DNA of 38,302 nt from CAZVON01 sp964628435 (GTDB lineage: Bacteria; Patescibacteriota; Microgenomatia; Levybacterales; UBA12049): the NCBI GenBank assembly GCA_964628435.1, contig CAZVON010000008.1, positions 1 through 38,302 of the forward strand, written 5' to 3'. The notes under the pieces are model-generated. The model did no database searches, had not been told where the DNA came from, and saw only the letters and a program-made list of their open reading frames with translations. Shown in pieces: positions 15,101-21,982 of the stretch (the first letter of the stretch is position 1; each line of letters starts with the position of its first letter). A program made the translations under genes and the position numbers.

Positions 15101-15791
15101 TTTAGAAGAAACTCGAAGCTTTGAAGCAACAATCGACGGGTTATTTTTCCAGGAACCACCAGATATCTATAAAACAGTGGCGCAAAAAGCAAGATACGCT
15201 CTTAAAAAAGGGACGGTATTTGTTCCAAAAACACCCTTGTCCTCATCGCCAGACTCAACTCCTGTAACCAGAAGCCCCATAGGTACCCCAAGCCGTGAAG
15301 TGACGCTTTTTAGCTCACCTGCAAAAAGCGATGAAAACGCTGAAAAACCCTGGCGAAGCGCAACCGATGAAATTGTACGTCCCAACCTTAATTCGTCAAG
15401 AACTCCTGTATTTTCTGCTGCAAATCCAACAGCAATGGCAGCAGTAACAGCAGTAAAAGCTCCGGTAATTCCCTGGATGAGCAAAGTGATTCCATCCATT
15501 ACCGAAAATCAGCTTACAGATATGACGTTATGGGATTCAACGCGAATTTCCGAAGTGCTTGCCTCCCCACGCACTTTGCATGAACTTCCCGATCATATTC
15601 GTAGAGTTTGTTTATTTATCGACCTAGTCATCTCAAAAGATCCTAACGCTTCAAAAGTGCTGGACTTAAAAACAGTGCCAATTTCTACGAACGGCCTTCG
15701 GCTTGTTTTACATCTATTACGAAGAGACGAAAACGCACGCAATTTGTATCGAGTCTTTCGGGCTATTGGCAATAAGGAATTTAAAGAGTAA
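12183..15791 (+). CDS. Large SNF2-type superfamily 2 helicase/ATPase
   Basis: A 1202-residue protein. Residues ~1-525 are a helical region of no recognised family. The SNF2 motor follows: a Q-like motif MHQVEAIKQL, Walker A DEAGLGKT (~534-541), DEAH box VDEAHNVKSG (~656-665), motif III IATGTPY, then the C-terminal RecA lobe with ILDGTLSGMERLDVQRRF and the arginine-finger box AVNRVHRIGQPH (~932-943). Such motors translocate on double-stranded DNA and remodel bound proteins. The C-terminal ~200 residues contain a Ser/Pro/Thr-rich linker and a short helical domain. There is no methylase or nuclease neighbour, so a defence role is not indicated. TGG-TAAAAT (12160-12168) gives an ~8-nt leader. Confidence 0.88.
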   Translation: MLKDERYYGRKDYVRRISPPVALPHAMIRFQIPAAHSPDGAFAQFIQLYGYTSTYKRYLEERLSFDQLNKELDNLFGSEGFWQNIVEDLTLFNGGLAENFFEYFHPLDNPTGKYEGGHGKYAMYDYATRMAKDTTLNEFVSFAFKPPLDNPSLTPLVNRSRRLMLKFSSYDTPELARRRREYVLADPYFWRDFGDYLTTVPKDTNFHIALKEFNTIRAAHPDASWKARGEGQDVYDYLKNQATYSLKSWSEEKKKRWERLKQTLPFKQRITTFFHDAAPLEIKLALRAQFPDDFAPLTLEEIEHILDMPKDIESILQTLSLLRTDNQAHVIDTFAQYIELRQQQKGVFLPEGLARNMLQHAVDTLGRNSSEEHSPTLTTITDDAAKIIDLIANTPADSPLPTDAARAFATATHAAYFVPLLKSLISGPAALFWNNFHHAHPNSLVSPSQLTEFIAQHATRELTAQKDSVREDAAAYIRDRVLPEVLHRINGIAQEAPTIAYFTTQASDGSRKFLFMHQVEAIKQLSEQKGGILADEAGLGKTIELALAALRIIDAKNITHRPARVLVVGTKSVLDNWEQELATHIDQNAIDTVNFTFSQDPRQSPTPYSFQRRVRMLTERLQNPARNKQFVLVNYDVFRHQSVQRLLKTSDIDVIIVDEAHNVKSGVLAAITRITHSDGAKTVARRTRGLYRFIHESEDAAIFIATGTPYVKKLTEPLILGHMVDRNRFPAERIAVLKNDVVGTNRALREVMIRNRKKDIADLPPKKTEYIPLDLGQMSQEEQEHFLQEAHAIAAKYDTPSALFYALLNLEVQAKIPWIIEKVRDLNSQDRRVFIVTPFVRDERVHTKDISTHALWKRLQEAGVASAEILDGTLSGMERLDVQRRFKEPNGTVNIVGNFAVAGESLTLCSPTNRATEVILVAGPNSISRFLQAVNRVHRIGQPHAVTVHVPVVTGDLLNRPGGTYDEQILRRLLEETRSFEATIDGLFFQEPPDIYKTVAQKARYALKKGTVFVPKTPLSSSPDSTPVTRSPIGTPSREVTLFSSPAKSDENAEKPWRSATDEIVRPNLNSSRTPVFSAANPTAMAAVTAVKAPVIPWMSKVIPSITENQLTDMTLWDSTRISEVLASPRTLHELPDHIRRVCLFIDLVISKDPNASKVLDLKTVPISTNGLRLVLHLLRRDENARNLYRVFRAIGNKEFKE

Positions 15792-15824
15792 AATGAATAA
15801 CTAAGCATTTTCTACGGATTTTGC

Positions 15825-15853
15825 TCGACAAATAACATAAAGTTTATTAATGT
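15825..15853 (+). promoter_or_regulatory. Promoter of the 15860 gene (TCGACA-17-TAATGT)
   Basis: TCGACA at 15825-15830 and TAATGT at 15848-15853, 17 nt apart, with 6 nt to the ATG. The -10 is weak. Confidence 0.4.
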
Positions 15854-15859
15854 ACAGCT

Positions 15860-16063
15860 ATGAAAAATAAGAAAGAACAGCCGTTGTTCTCTTCCAAAAT
15901 GAGAAAAGGCAGAATAAATAGGGGGCCACTTATTGATTTGTCAAACGCTCCAGAAGGTTCTCCTCCTGTTGGTCCGATCGATCTTGAAAAATTATTAAAA
16001 GAAGTTAGAGCTTACTCTCCTCGACGGGTACGAGAAAGAGGAATTTTTCCTTCTGAATCTTAA
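15860..16063 (+). CDS. Small basic hypothetical protein
   Basis: A 67-residue protein, basic at both ends (MKNKKEQPLFSSKMRKGRIN...; VRAYSPRRVRERG) with a Pro/Gly-rich middle, probably largely disordered. No family is recognised. The promoter-like pair 6 nt before the ATG and a 68-nt gap from the helicase stop suggest a separate unit. It could be nucleic-acid binding because of its charge, but that is only a guess. Confidence 0.5.
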   Translation: MKNKKEQPLFSSKMRKGRINRGPLIDLSNAPEGSPPVGPIDLEKLLKEVRAYSPRRVRERGIFPSES

Positions 16064-16071
16064 AAGATGTC

Positions 16072-16998
16072 CTATTTTTCCTTACTCTTTTCTATTTCTT
16101 GCTGAATCTGTACCACTGCAAATACCAGTTTTTTACCAAGTAGCTCAATAATACTTCGCTTCTCACATACTTTTTGAATTGCCGAAACATCTTCTTGTGT
16201 AAGTATAGTTGTTTCGGTTGAATAAGGATACATAATGGCAAACGGATTATTGATATGGTCAATTCCCCATGCATGACCCATTTCATGAGCGAGTGTATGA
16301 ATGAGTTCATCAGTACTTTTTGTTAAGTAAATCGAAATACTTTTTTTTCGGCTGTCATATAAACCTTCTTCTGGCTGTTGTTGTAATGTCTGATTAAAAG
16401 AATCAACTGTTTGACTCAGCTGCCCAACACGATTATTAAACTGCGCAGTTGATTGATTAAGCCGCAGAGCAATACTATTGAGTTGTTCTGCTTCTTGTTG
16501 TAATTCTTCTTGCTCTTTCTTAAGCTTTATATACTCATCATGGGGCGCTCCACCACGGCTGTTCCAATAAGAAATTTGATTATTTAATGTCTCAAGCTTT
16601 TTTTCAAAGGCTATCGATCTTGTTTTGAAACTCTCAAGTTCGGGTTTGAGCTGATTTTCCTCTTCTTGCAGTTGTGTTTCAAGTTGACCTATTTGGTTAT
16701 TTAACGACTGCCGTTGGTCGTAGACTAAATGAAAACTCAAGGTACCTTTGGAATCATAAACAAAGAGATTCTTACCGGTTACTGTATTCCAGATTGTTGC
16801 CGCTTGATTTATACGTACCAAGTATTCCTCTTGAGAAATTTGGAAGCGGTTGTCGATCGTGCCAATTTTATACCTGATTGGCGTATCGCAGGGAGAATAA
16901 TAAAAAAGTTGAGCAACAGTTTGATACGTAACTCCACTTATTGCAAGAAGAACTATTAAAATGGTAGAAATTATCAATACATAGAACAAACGCCTCAT
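16072..16998 (-). CDS. Membrane-anchored matrixin-like zinc metalloprotease with coiled coil
   Basis: A 308-residue protein. A signal anchor (residues ~5-25) is followed by an N-terminal domain with the start of a metzincin fold (INQAATIWNTVTG). A long Gln/Glu-rich coiled coil (~95-205) comes next, then the zinc site HEMGHAWGIDH (His238, His242, His248, catalytic Glu239) and a Met-turn at Met256 (FAIMYPYS). The coiled coil splits the protease domain, which is unusual for matrixins. It is likely extracellular. TAGAAT (17012-17007) ends 8 nt before the ATG. It is divergent from the 17100 gene. Confidence 0.82.
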   Translation of the reverse strand: MRRLFYVLIISTILIVLLAISGVTYQTVAQLFYYSPCDTPIRYKIGTIDNRFQISQEEYLVRINQAATIWNTVTGKNLFVYDSKGTLSFHLVYDQRQSLNNQIGQLETQLQEEENQLKPELESFKTRSIAFEKKLETLNNQISYWNSRGGAPHDEYIKLKKEQEELQQEAEQLNSIALRLNQSTAQFNNRVGQLSQTVDSFNQTLQQQPEEGLYDSRKKSISIYLTKSTDELIHTLAHEMGHAWGIDHINNPFAIMYPYSTETTILTQEDVSAIQKVCEKRSIIELLGKKLVFAVVQIQQEIEKSKEK

Positions 16999-17006
16999 AT
17001 GTATTG

Positions 17007-17012
17007 ATTCTA
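17007..17012 (-). promoter_or_regulatory. -10 box of the matrixin-like gene
   Basis: TAGAAT on the minus strand, 8 nt before the ATG at 16998. Confidence 0.4.
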
Positions 17013-17064
17013 GAAAAAAGAGTCAGATTAAGCAAGTTCTAAGCATACAATCTCTTTTTTATCC

Positions 17065-17093
17065 TAGACACCTCAGCAAAAATATGTTAGTAT
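17065..17093 (+). promoter_or_regulatory. Promoter of the 17100 gene (TAGACA-17-TAGTAT, extended -10)
   Basis: TAGACA at 17065-17070, 17 nt, TAGTAT at 17088-17093 with TGT before it, and 6 nt to the GTG start. Confidence 0.5.
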
Positions 17094-17099
17094 TTTGCC

Positions 17100-17678
17100 G
17101 TGACTTCCCGATCAAAAAAAGTCTGCTTTTTTACCTTCTCCACCCGCGCGTTATTGCAACACTTAGATATCGTGTCTGAAATTATATCTATCTTAGAAAA
17201 AAAATGTAATCTTACTCTTAAATTTCGGTGGTTTGACAACCCTCTTCACGAAACATCAGAACAGATTTATAAAGATTCATTGAAAGCTATTCTACAAGCT
17301 CACGTATTTATTGCAGATGTCACCATAACCTCTACTGGTGTTGGCCAACAAATTGCTTATGCGATTCAACATAAAAAACCCACTATCATATTAATGCACG
17401 AAAAACTCAAAAAAAAACCATCCGCGCTTTTTTTAAAAGGAACCCAATCTTCTTTTGTATCTTTTGTATACTACAAAACGATAAAAGATTTAGAACCAAA
17501 ACTTATTAAATCTATAGAGTCATTCACGCACGTTAAATTAGAAAAATTTAATTTCTTGGCAACCAACAAAGTAAAAACAATCCTTCAGAGAGAAAGCCAA
17601 AAACAGCAGATCTCAATGTCTGAGCTTCTTCGACGAGTTGTTGAGGAATGGGCCCAAAAGGGCAAACTTACTTTATAA
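17100..17678 (+). CDS. Nucleoside 2-deoxyribosyltransferase-like protein with ribbon-helix-helix-like tail
   Basis: A 192-residue protein starting at GTG. Residues ~1-135 resemble the nucleoside 2-deoxyribosyltransferase/TIR-like Rossmann fold: AHVFIADVTITSTGVGQQIA then YAIQHKKPTIIL matches the family ADVS..STGVG.EIGYA...KP.I block. In characterised relatives the enzyme swaps bases between deoxynucleosides. The C-terminus (SMSELLRRVVEEWAQKG) looks like a ribbon-helix-helix or dimer segment. The GTG is chosen because a -10 ends 6 nt before it. It sits just upstream of the dNTP operon, which fits a nucleotide role. The exact substrate is unknown. Confidence 0.65.
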   Translation: MTSRSKKVCFFTFSTRALLQHLDIVSEIISILEKKCNLTLKFRWFDNPLHETSEQIYKDSLKAILQAHVFIADVTITSTGVGQQIAYAIQHKKPTIILMHEKLKKKPSALFLKGTQSSFVSFVYYKTIKDLEPKLIKSIESFTHVKLEKFNFLATNKVKTILQRESQKQQISMSELLRRVVEEWAQKGKLTL

Positions 17679-17705
17679 TACTTACCATTTGCTACATTTT
17701 CCCTC

Positions 17706-17734
17706 TTGCATTTTAAGTATGCTGTGTTTATATT
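17706..17734 (+). promoter_or_regulatory. Promoter of the deoxynucleotide operon (TTGCAT-17-TATATT)
   Basis: TTGCAT at 17706-17711, 17 nt, TATATT at 17729-17734. The predicted start (~17741) falls on a 16-bp palindrome. Confidence 0.6.
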
Positions 17735-17738
17735 AAAA

Positions 17739-17754
17739 TTGCGCCATGGCGCAA
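17739..17754. promoter_or_regulatory. Perfect 16-bp palindrome, candidate operator of the deoxynucleotide operon
   Basis: TTGCGCCATGGCGCAA equals its own reverse complement. It covers the predicted transcription start and ends 4 nt before the ATG at 17759. It does not match the NrdR box (acaCwAtATaTwGtgt). At its centre is an ATG (17746) that opens a 9-codon frame overlapping the kinase start. In RNA it would form a hairpin at the extreme 5' end. Confidence 0.6.
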
Positions 17755-17758
17755 CATT

Positions 17759-18361
17759 ATGAGGAGTCCTCTTGAATCACGATCGTATGGGAATGTTTTT
17801 GCCGCAGAAGGATTGGACGGAAGTGGAAAATCAACAACTGCTTTTCTGTTAGCTAAAAAAACCGGCTCAGCATATTACAGCTGGAAAGAAAACCGAATGG
17901 CTGCATACCGTGACAAATTTGAAAATGTCCCTCCGTTTGCCCGATACCTTTTTTATCTGCTAACTTCATACGAAACTTTTCTTCGCACCAAACAACTACG
18001 AGAAAAAAATGATGTTATTGTAGACAGAACTATTGTGTCAACCATTGCTTACCATAAAGCAATGAATGTTCCTGCTTTATGGTTTACACTTGTCCCAAGA
18101 ATAGCATTGGATCAACTTGATGTAGTGCTTTACTTTACTGCAGATAGACAGACGCGTCAAGACAGAATGACTCAACGATCAGCATTTGGAGTACTTTTAG
18201 ATCCAAACGATCAAAGGTCGCTTATCTTACATGATCGGATTGACCAAGAGTACCGAAAAGTCATACCAAACAGAACGCTTGTTATCGATACGACCACAAA
18301 ACCACAACCTGAAATTGTTCGTGACTTAGAACATGTTATATATGAAAGAGCAAGGCGTTAA
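17759..18361 (+). CDS. Thymidylate-kinase-like P-loop kinase
   Basis: A 200-residue protein. Walker A GLDGSGKST (residues ~20-28) in the context FAAEGLDGSGKS is the dTMP kinase signature. VDRTIVSTIAYHKA matches the DR(Y/W)..S..AYQ substrate loop, and a LID-like RQTRQDRMTQR follows. It would phosphorylate dTMP or a related nucleotide in the cytosol. Family members are usually ~210 residues. No Shine-Dalgarno precedes the ATG; a GAGGAG lies just inside the gene. It is the first gene of the operon with the reductase (overlap) and the PfkB kinase. Confidence 0.8.
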   Translation: MRSPLESRSYGNVFAAEGLDGSGKSTTAFLLAKKTGSAYYSWKENRMAAYRDKFENVPPFARYLFYLLTSYETFLRTKQLREKNDVIVDRTIVSTIAYHKAMNVPALWFTLVPRIALDQLDVVLYFTADRQTRQDRMTQRSAFGVLLDPNDQRSLILHDRIDQEYRKVIPNRTLVIDTTTKPQPEIVRDLEHVIYERARR

Positions 18362-20078
18362 ATCCTATCAAGAATTCAGAGTCCTTCAACCTGTGAAAGA
18401 TATGATGGTTCGTCAACGTATTATTGATCCAGATGAAGAACCTCAACATATGCTCAAACGAGTCGTAGAAACGTTGTTTACTCCTGAAACTAACTTTGGT
18501 ACGCCACCTGCTGTAATAGAAGGACTCAAAGAGGAATTTGCGCAATACATGGCAGCAGGCTATGTATTACCTGGAACTCCGACGCTTACCAACGCAGGTA
18601 GAAACATGGAAGCTGCGTTGTCTTCTTGTGTCATAATCCCAGTGGATTTAAACGATAAAGACGCATCTGCGAAGCGGATTCGCGCTTATTATTTACAAAA
18701 TATGGGATCTGGATTTGACTTCACTCCCTATAAAGATCCTGTAGGGCTTTTGAGATGGATCAATGACTTGTCCGCTCAAGAAACAGCCACTGGAAGGTAT
18801 GACCGCTATATCGGTAATATGGGAAGTGTCCATGTTTCTCATCCTAAAATAGAAGAATTTATCGATGCCAAACAAAAAGACGGAATACTGCCTCATTTTA
18901 ATATTTCTGTTGATTTATCTGAAGAATTTATGTGCGCGGTAGAAAATGGCCGAGAATTTGTTTTAGCAGATGGAAAAAAAATCGACGCATCAGAACTCTT
19001 CCATAAAATGTCTCACCATGCATGGACAACTGGTGATCCAGGCATTTTGTTTCTTGATCGAATGAATCATGACAATCCCCTAGCAAGCAGTGCTCGCTAT
19101 GTAAGCACACCACCATGTGGGGAGATGGGACTGGCAGAAGGTGAAACATGCCAATTTGCCTATTTAAATCTTGCGCGATTTACTGCAAGTGGATCAGTCG
19201 ACTGGACAAAACTTGCACAAGTCACTCAACTCACTACGAGAGCTTTAGATAACGCAATTGAGTATAGCATAGATCGCTTCCCAGCATCCCCAAGTGCGCA
19301 GATGGCCGCATTAAAACGTAAAATAGGAATAGGTGTCTGTGGGTTAGCAGATGTACTGATTGCATTTGGTATCCCTTATGATTCGCCTGCTGCAAGAGTA
19401 CTCGCGCGGGATATTCTTTCTTTTGTGAATTTTGCATCAAAAGAGGCATCTGTAAAACTTGCAGATGCACGAGGTTCGTGCAAAGCAATGTGGGATCGAA
19501 TAAATAATAGGTATTATAAAGACTTTCTGGAGAGAAAATATGGCAGGAATCCTACTAATACAGTAACTGCTCAACAATGGGAATCATTATCAGAAGACAT
19601 AAAAACGACTGGACATCTTCGCAATATCCTAACCACTGCGCTTCCTCCAACTGGCAGAGCTTCAGTTATTTTAGGAGTTACTCCCTCGATAGAACCAATA
19701 TTTAGTGTTTTTGATGGAAAAGAGGTAAAAAAACCAGTGAGAGATTTCGTGTGCCAAGTTGACCCTCTCAATGCACAAAGGTGGATAGACATTGTTCAAG
19801 TAACCGGCACTTTTCAACATGACGAAGTTCCACAAGGGGTACGTAGTGTCCTTAAGACTGCAAAAGAGATTGCGCCATATGATCACTTAGCAATGGTCGC
19901 AGCCTTGGCTGGGACGCAGGGAGTGGTAGATGAAGCAGCTTCAAAAACCGTCAATTTACCAAATGGTGCTAGTGTTGACGACGTTGAAAAAATATTTAGT
20001 CTAGCACACTCTATGGGTTTAAAAAACATCTCTGTGTACAGAGACAAAAGTAAAGCTGGCCAGCCCGAACAACTTTGA
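18333..20078 (+). CDS. Ribonucleotide reductase large subunit, short class II (NrdJ)-like
   Basis: A 581-residue protein (ATG 18342 is an alternative start). Family marks: GTPTLTNAG, the first redox Cys in ALSSCVIIP, FNISVDLSEEFM, the active-site Cys in TPPCGE (Cys~262), the second redox Cys in ETCQFAYLNLARF, GIGVCGLADVL, LPPTGRASVILGVTPSIEPI, and a C-terminal ISVYRDKSKAGQP. Class II enzymes reduce ribonucleotides with adenosylcobalamin. No small subunit gene is nearby. Two oddities: the Asn two before the active-site Cys (NPCGE in NrdJ, N-L-C in NrdA) is Pro, and the protein stops after YRDKSKAGQ with no C-terminal Cys-rich tail. There is no ATP cone. It overlaps the upstream kinase gene by 29 nt. 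Confidence 0.85.
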   Translation: MLYMKEQGVKSYQEFRVLQPVKDMMVRQRIIDPDEEPQHMLKRVVETLFTPETNFGTPPAVIEGLKEEFAQYMAAGYVLPGTPTLTNAGRNMEAALSSCVIIPVDLNDKDASAKRIRAYYLQNMGSGFDFTPYKDPVGLLRWINDLSAQETATGRYDRYIGNMGSVHVSHPKIEEFIDAKQKDGILPHFNISVDLSEEFMCAVENGREFVLADGKKIDASELFHKMSHHAWTTGDPGILFLDRMNHDNPLASSARYVSTPPCGEMGLAEGETCQFAYLNLARFTASGSVDWTKLAQVTQLTTRALDNAIEYSIDRFPASPSAQMAALKRKIGIGVCGLADVLIAFGIPYDSPAARVLARDILSFVNFASKEASVKLADARGSCKAMWDRINNRYYKDFLERKYGRNPTNTVTAQQWESLSEDIKTTGHLRNILTTALPPTGRASVILGVTPSIEPIFSVFDGKEVKKPVRDFVCQVDPLNAQRWIDIVQVTGTFQHDEVPQGVRSVLKTAKEIAPYDHLAMVAALAGTQGVVDEAASKTVNLPNGASVDDVEKIFSLAHSMGLKNISVYRDKSKAGQPEQL

Positions 20079-20085
20079 CACCCAT

Positions 20086-20919
20086 ATGTTACTTATTATC
20101 GGACATACTTCATACGATGAAAATATTAATCGGTTTGGTGAATCTAGAATTACCCCGAGCGGAGCAGCGTATATGGGAGCAGTAGGCGCATCGTTGATAA
20201 CGAAAAACATTGGTCTTGTTACTCGTGTTGGACAAGATTATGATCTGGATACCTTGAGAAAATTACAGATTCCTCTTAACGGCGTGAAATCTATTACAGA
20301 TGGGAAAACAACACGGTTTAAGTTAGTATATCGCTATCAAGACGAGCTTAAACGAGACTTTTTTGCAGAATATAATGTGGGAAACGATATTGATCCTGAA
20401 GATATTCCACCTCAGTTTTTAAAGTCTGCAACATGCGTTCATATTGCGACCATGTTACCCGAACATCAAAGACGATTCATTTACCATTTGAGAGAATCAA
20501 AACCAGACTTGCCTATCAGTGTCGACACCATAGAACAATATATACTGGAACAACCAGGCTTAGTTGCATCTAACTTAAGAGATGTAGATTTAGTGTGGGT
20601 AGACAGACGAGAGTACCATCTGCTTCCCTCTTCGGTTTTAGCTCAACGAGCGGTAGTATTAAAGATGGGAAAAGAGGGTGCAATCTATATTAATCGAGAA
20701 CAAAACCAAATCCATGTAAATGCTCCTTTTGTGGAAAGAGTAGTTGATAAAACTGGGTCCGGCGATGTGTTAGCTGGCGCATTTTTAGCCGGCATCACAA
20801 ATGGCGATAGTATAGAACAAAGCTTAAAAAGAGCATGCGAGTTTGCCTCGCGTTCTATACAAGATTTTGGGGTAGAACATCTGCTAGAGACTCACAGAAG
20901 AGGGAAAGAAAAAGTGTAG
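20086..20919 (+). CDS. PfkB-family (ribokinase-like) sugar or nucleoside kinase
   Basis: A 277-residue protein. Its N-terminus LIIGHTSYDENI and TPSGAAYMGAVGASLI match the sugar-binding region of PfkB kinases. VDKTGSGDVLAGAFLAG is the C-terminal anion-hole and catalytic Asp motif (family D(T)xGAGD). It would phosphorylate a sugar or nucleoside with ATP in the cytosol. It begins 7 nt after the reductase stop and so is co-transcribed with the kinase and reductase; a nucleoside or ribose-type substrate is plausible by context. The stop is TAG. Confidence 0.82.
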   Translation: MLLIIGHTSYDENINRFGESRITPSGAAYMGAVGASLITKNIGLVTRVGQDYDLDTLRKLQIPLNGVKSITDGKTTRFKLVYRYQDELKRDFFAEYNVGNDIDPEDIPPQFLKSATCVHIATMLPEHQRRFIYHLRESKPDLPISVDTIEQYILEQPGLVASNLRDVDLVWVDRREYHLLPSSVLAQRAVVLKMGKEGAIYINREQNQIHVNAPFVERVVDKTGSGDVLAGAFLAGITNGDSIEQSLKRACEFASRSIQDFGVEHLLETHRRGKEKV

Positions 20920-20930
20920 ACTTACGCATA

Positions 20931-20939
20931 TGCTATACT
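20931..20939 (+). promoter_or_regulatory. Extended -10 of the GreA-like gene
   Basis: TGC then TATACT (20934-20939). The ATG at 20955 follows 15 nt later, giving a leader of about 8 nt. Confidence 0.45.
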
Positions 20940-20954
20940 ATTCACCAACTTATT

Positions 20955-21830
20955 ATGAATGAACAACTCCGACGACAACCAAGACCTTTTTATATGACGC
21001 GAGAAATGTACGTTGACATAAACGCTCGTCTTCAACAAGCACAACACCGTTTCGAAGTTGAGTTGCCTAATCAGTTCCGTGACGCCGCACACCCTGATTA
21101 CCGAGAAAATAGCCCAAAAGATGTCCTTGATCATGAATGGAGCTTGCTTCGTAGAGAAATTGCTGGCCTACAAGATCGACTTGATAGACGCGCAATTATT
21201 GATGATATGCATATTGATACAAGCGCAGTAAACCCGGGAACGATAGTTGCTATTTTAGATGATAAAGGAAATCAGCAGCAGCATTTAATGCTTAGTGTTA
21301 CTGATATACAAAGAGGACACCTTTCGATAGAGTCTCCTATAGGGCGAGCTCTTCTTGGTAAAAGGGTTGGAGACATTGTGGAAGTTAAGGTAGATGGCAA
21401 CACGCAGAGTATGATGGTTGCGTGGGTTAGAAGGTACGAACCGCCACCACCACAACAATCAGACATATTAAATAAACCTGCGACAGCGGCACCTGATGCC
21501 TCTAAACAAAAACAACCGAATTCCTTAAAAGCAGAGCCTGCAAAACCCCAAGCTGTGAAACCTCCTCTTCCCCCTTCTATTCCTCAAGCTACTGCACAGA
21601 CTCGATTTGCTCAAATAGTACGAGCGATCCAACATGAGGGGGTCCCGGTATCTACTCGAAGTCAAAAGAACGTCATACTATCTGATGGATCTGTTGGCAC
21701 ACAGGAAACCATTATCTTTACCTACCAAGGCGTGCTAACCAAAGTAGAATTCACCAAGAAACCAGCAACTGGACAAACACAATTAAAAATATATCGATTT
21801 AGAGAAACTCAATGGCAACTGTCTGGATAA
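20955..21830 (+). CDS. GreA-like transcription factor with C-terminal extension
   Basis: A 291-residue protein, nearly twice the length of GreA (~158). Residues ~14-82 resemble the GreA coiled coil: HPDYRENSPKDVLDHEWSLL and the following helix match the gDlsENaeY..a segment, keeping the tip acidic residues (Asp48, Glu51) used to stimulate RNA polymerase cleavage. Residues ~92-160 match the FKBP-like domain (VNPGTIVAILDDKG, SIESPIGRALLGKRVGDIVEV). A Pro/Ala/Lys-rich linker (~162-235) and an extra domain (QIVRAIQHEGVPVSTRSQ...) follow, which I do not recognise. It probably rescues backtracked polymerase or modulates it through the secondary channel. Confidence 0.72.
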   Translation: MNEQLRRQPRPFYMTREMYVDINARLQQAQHRFEVELPNQFRDAAHPDYRENSPKDVLDHEWSLLRREIAGLQDRLDRRAIIDDMHIDTSAVNPGTIVAILDDKGNQQQHLMLSVTDIQRGHLSIESPIGRALLGKRVGDIVEVKVDGNTQSMMVAWVRRYEPPPPQQSDILNKPATAAPDASKQKQPNSLKAEPAKPQAVKPPLPPSIPQATAQTRFAQIVRAIQHEGVPVSTRSQKNVILSDGSVGTQETIIFTYQGVLTKVEFTKKPATGQTQLKIYRFRETQWQLSG

Positions 21831-21844
21831 AATAAATACTCATT

Positions 21845-21967
21845 TCAATTTTTTATATACGTAACCGCAATAAGCCCACACATAACTGAGACAAAACCCA
21901 AAAGTGCCCATAAAAAGTTTTTTTTATATGAAGTTGATTTTATTTTTTTTATCTTCTTTTTCTTCAT
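21845..21967 (-). CDS. Small single-pass membrane peptide
   Basis: A 40-residue ORF: eleven mainly Lys/Ile/Ser residues, then a hydrophobic segment FLWALLGFVSVMCGLIAVTY near the C-terminus. It has the positive-inside pattern of a real membrane peptide. It starts 15 nt after the stop of the gene at 21983 on the same strand, so it is likely co-transcribed. Function unknown. Confidence 0.5.
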   Translation of the reverse strand: MKKKKIKKIKSTSYKKNFLWALLGFVSVMCGLIAVTYIKN

Positions 21968-21982
21968 ACTAACAATGAAAAA

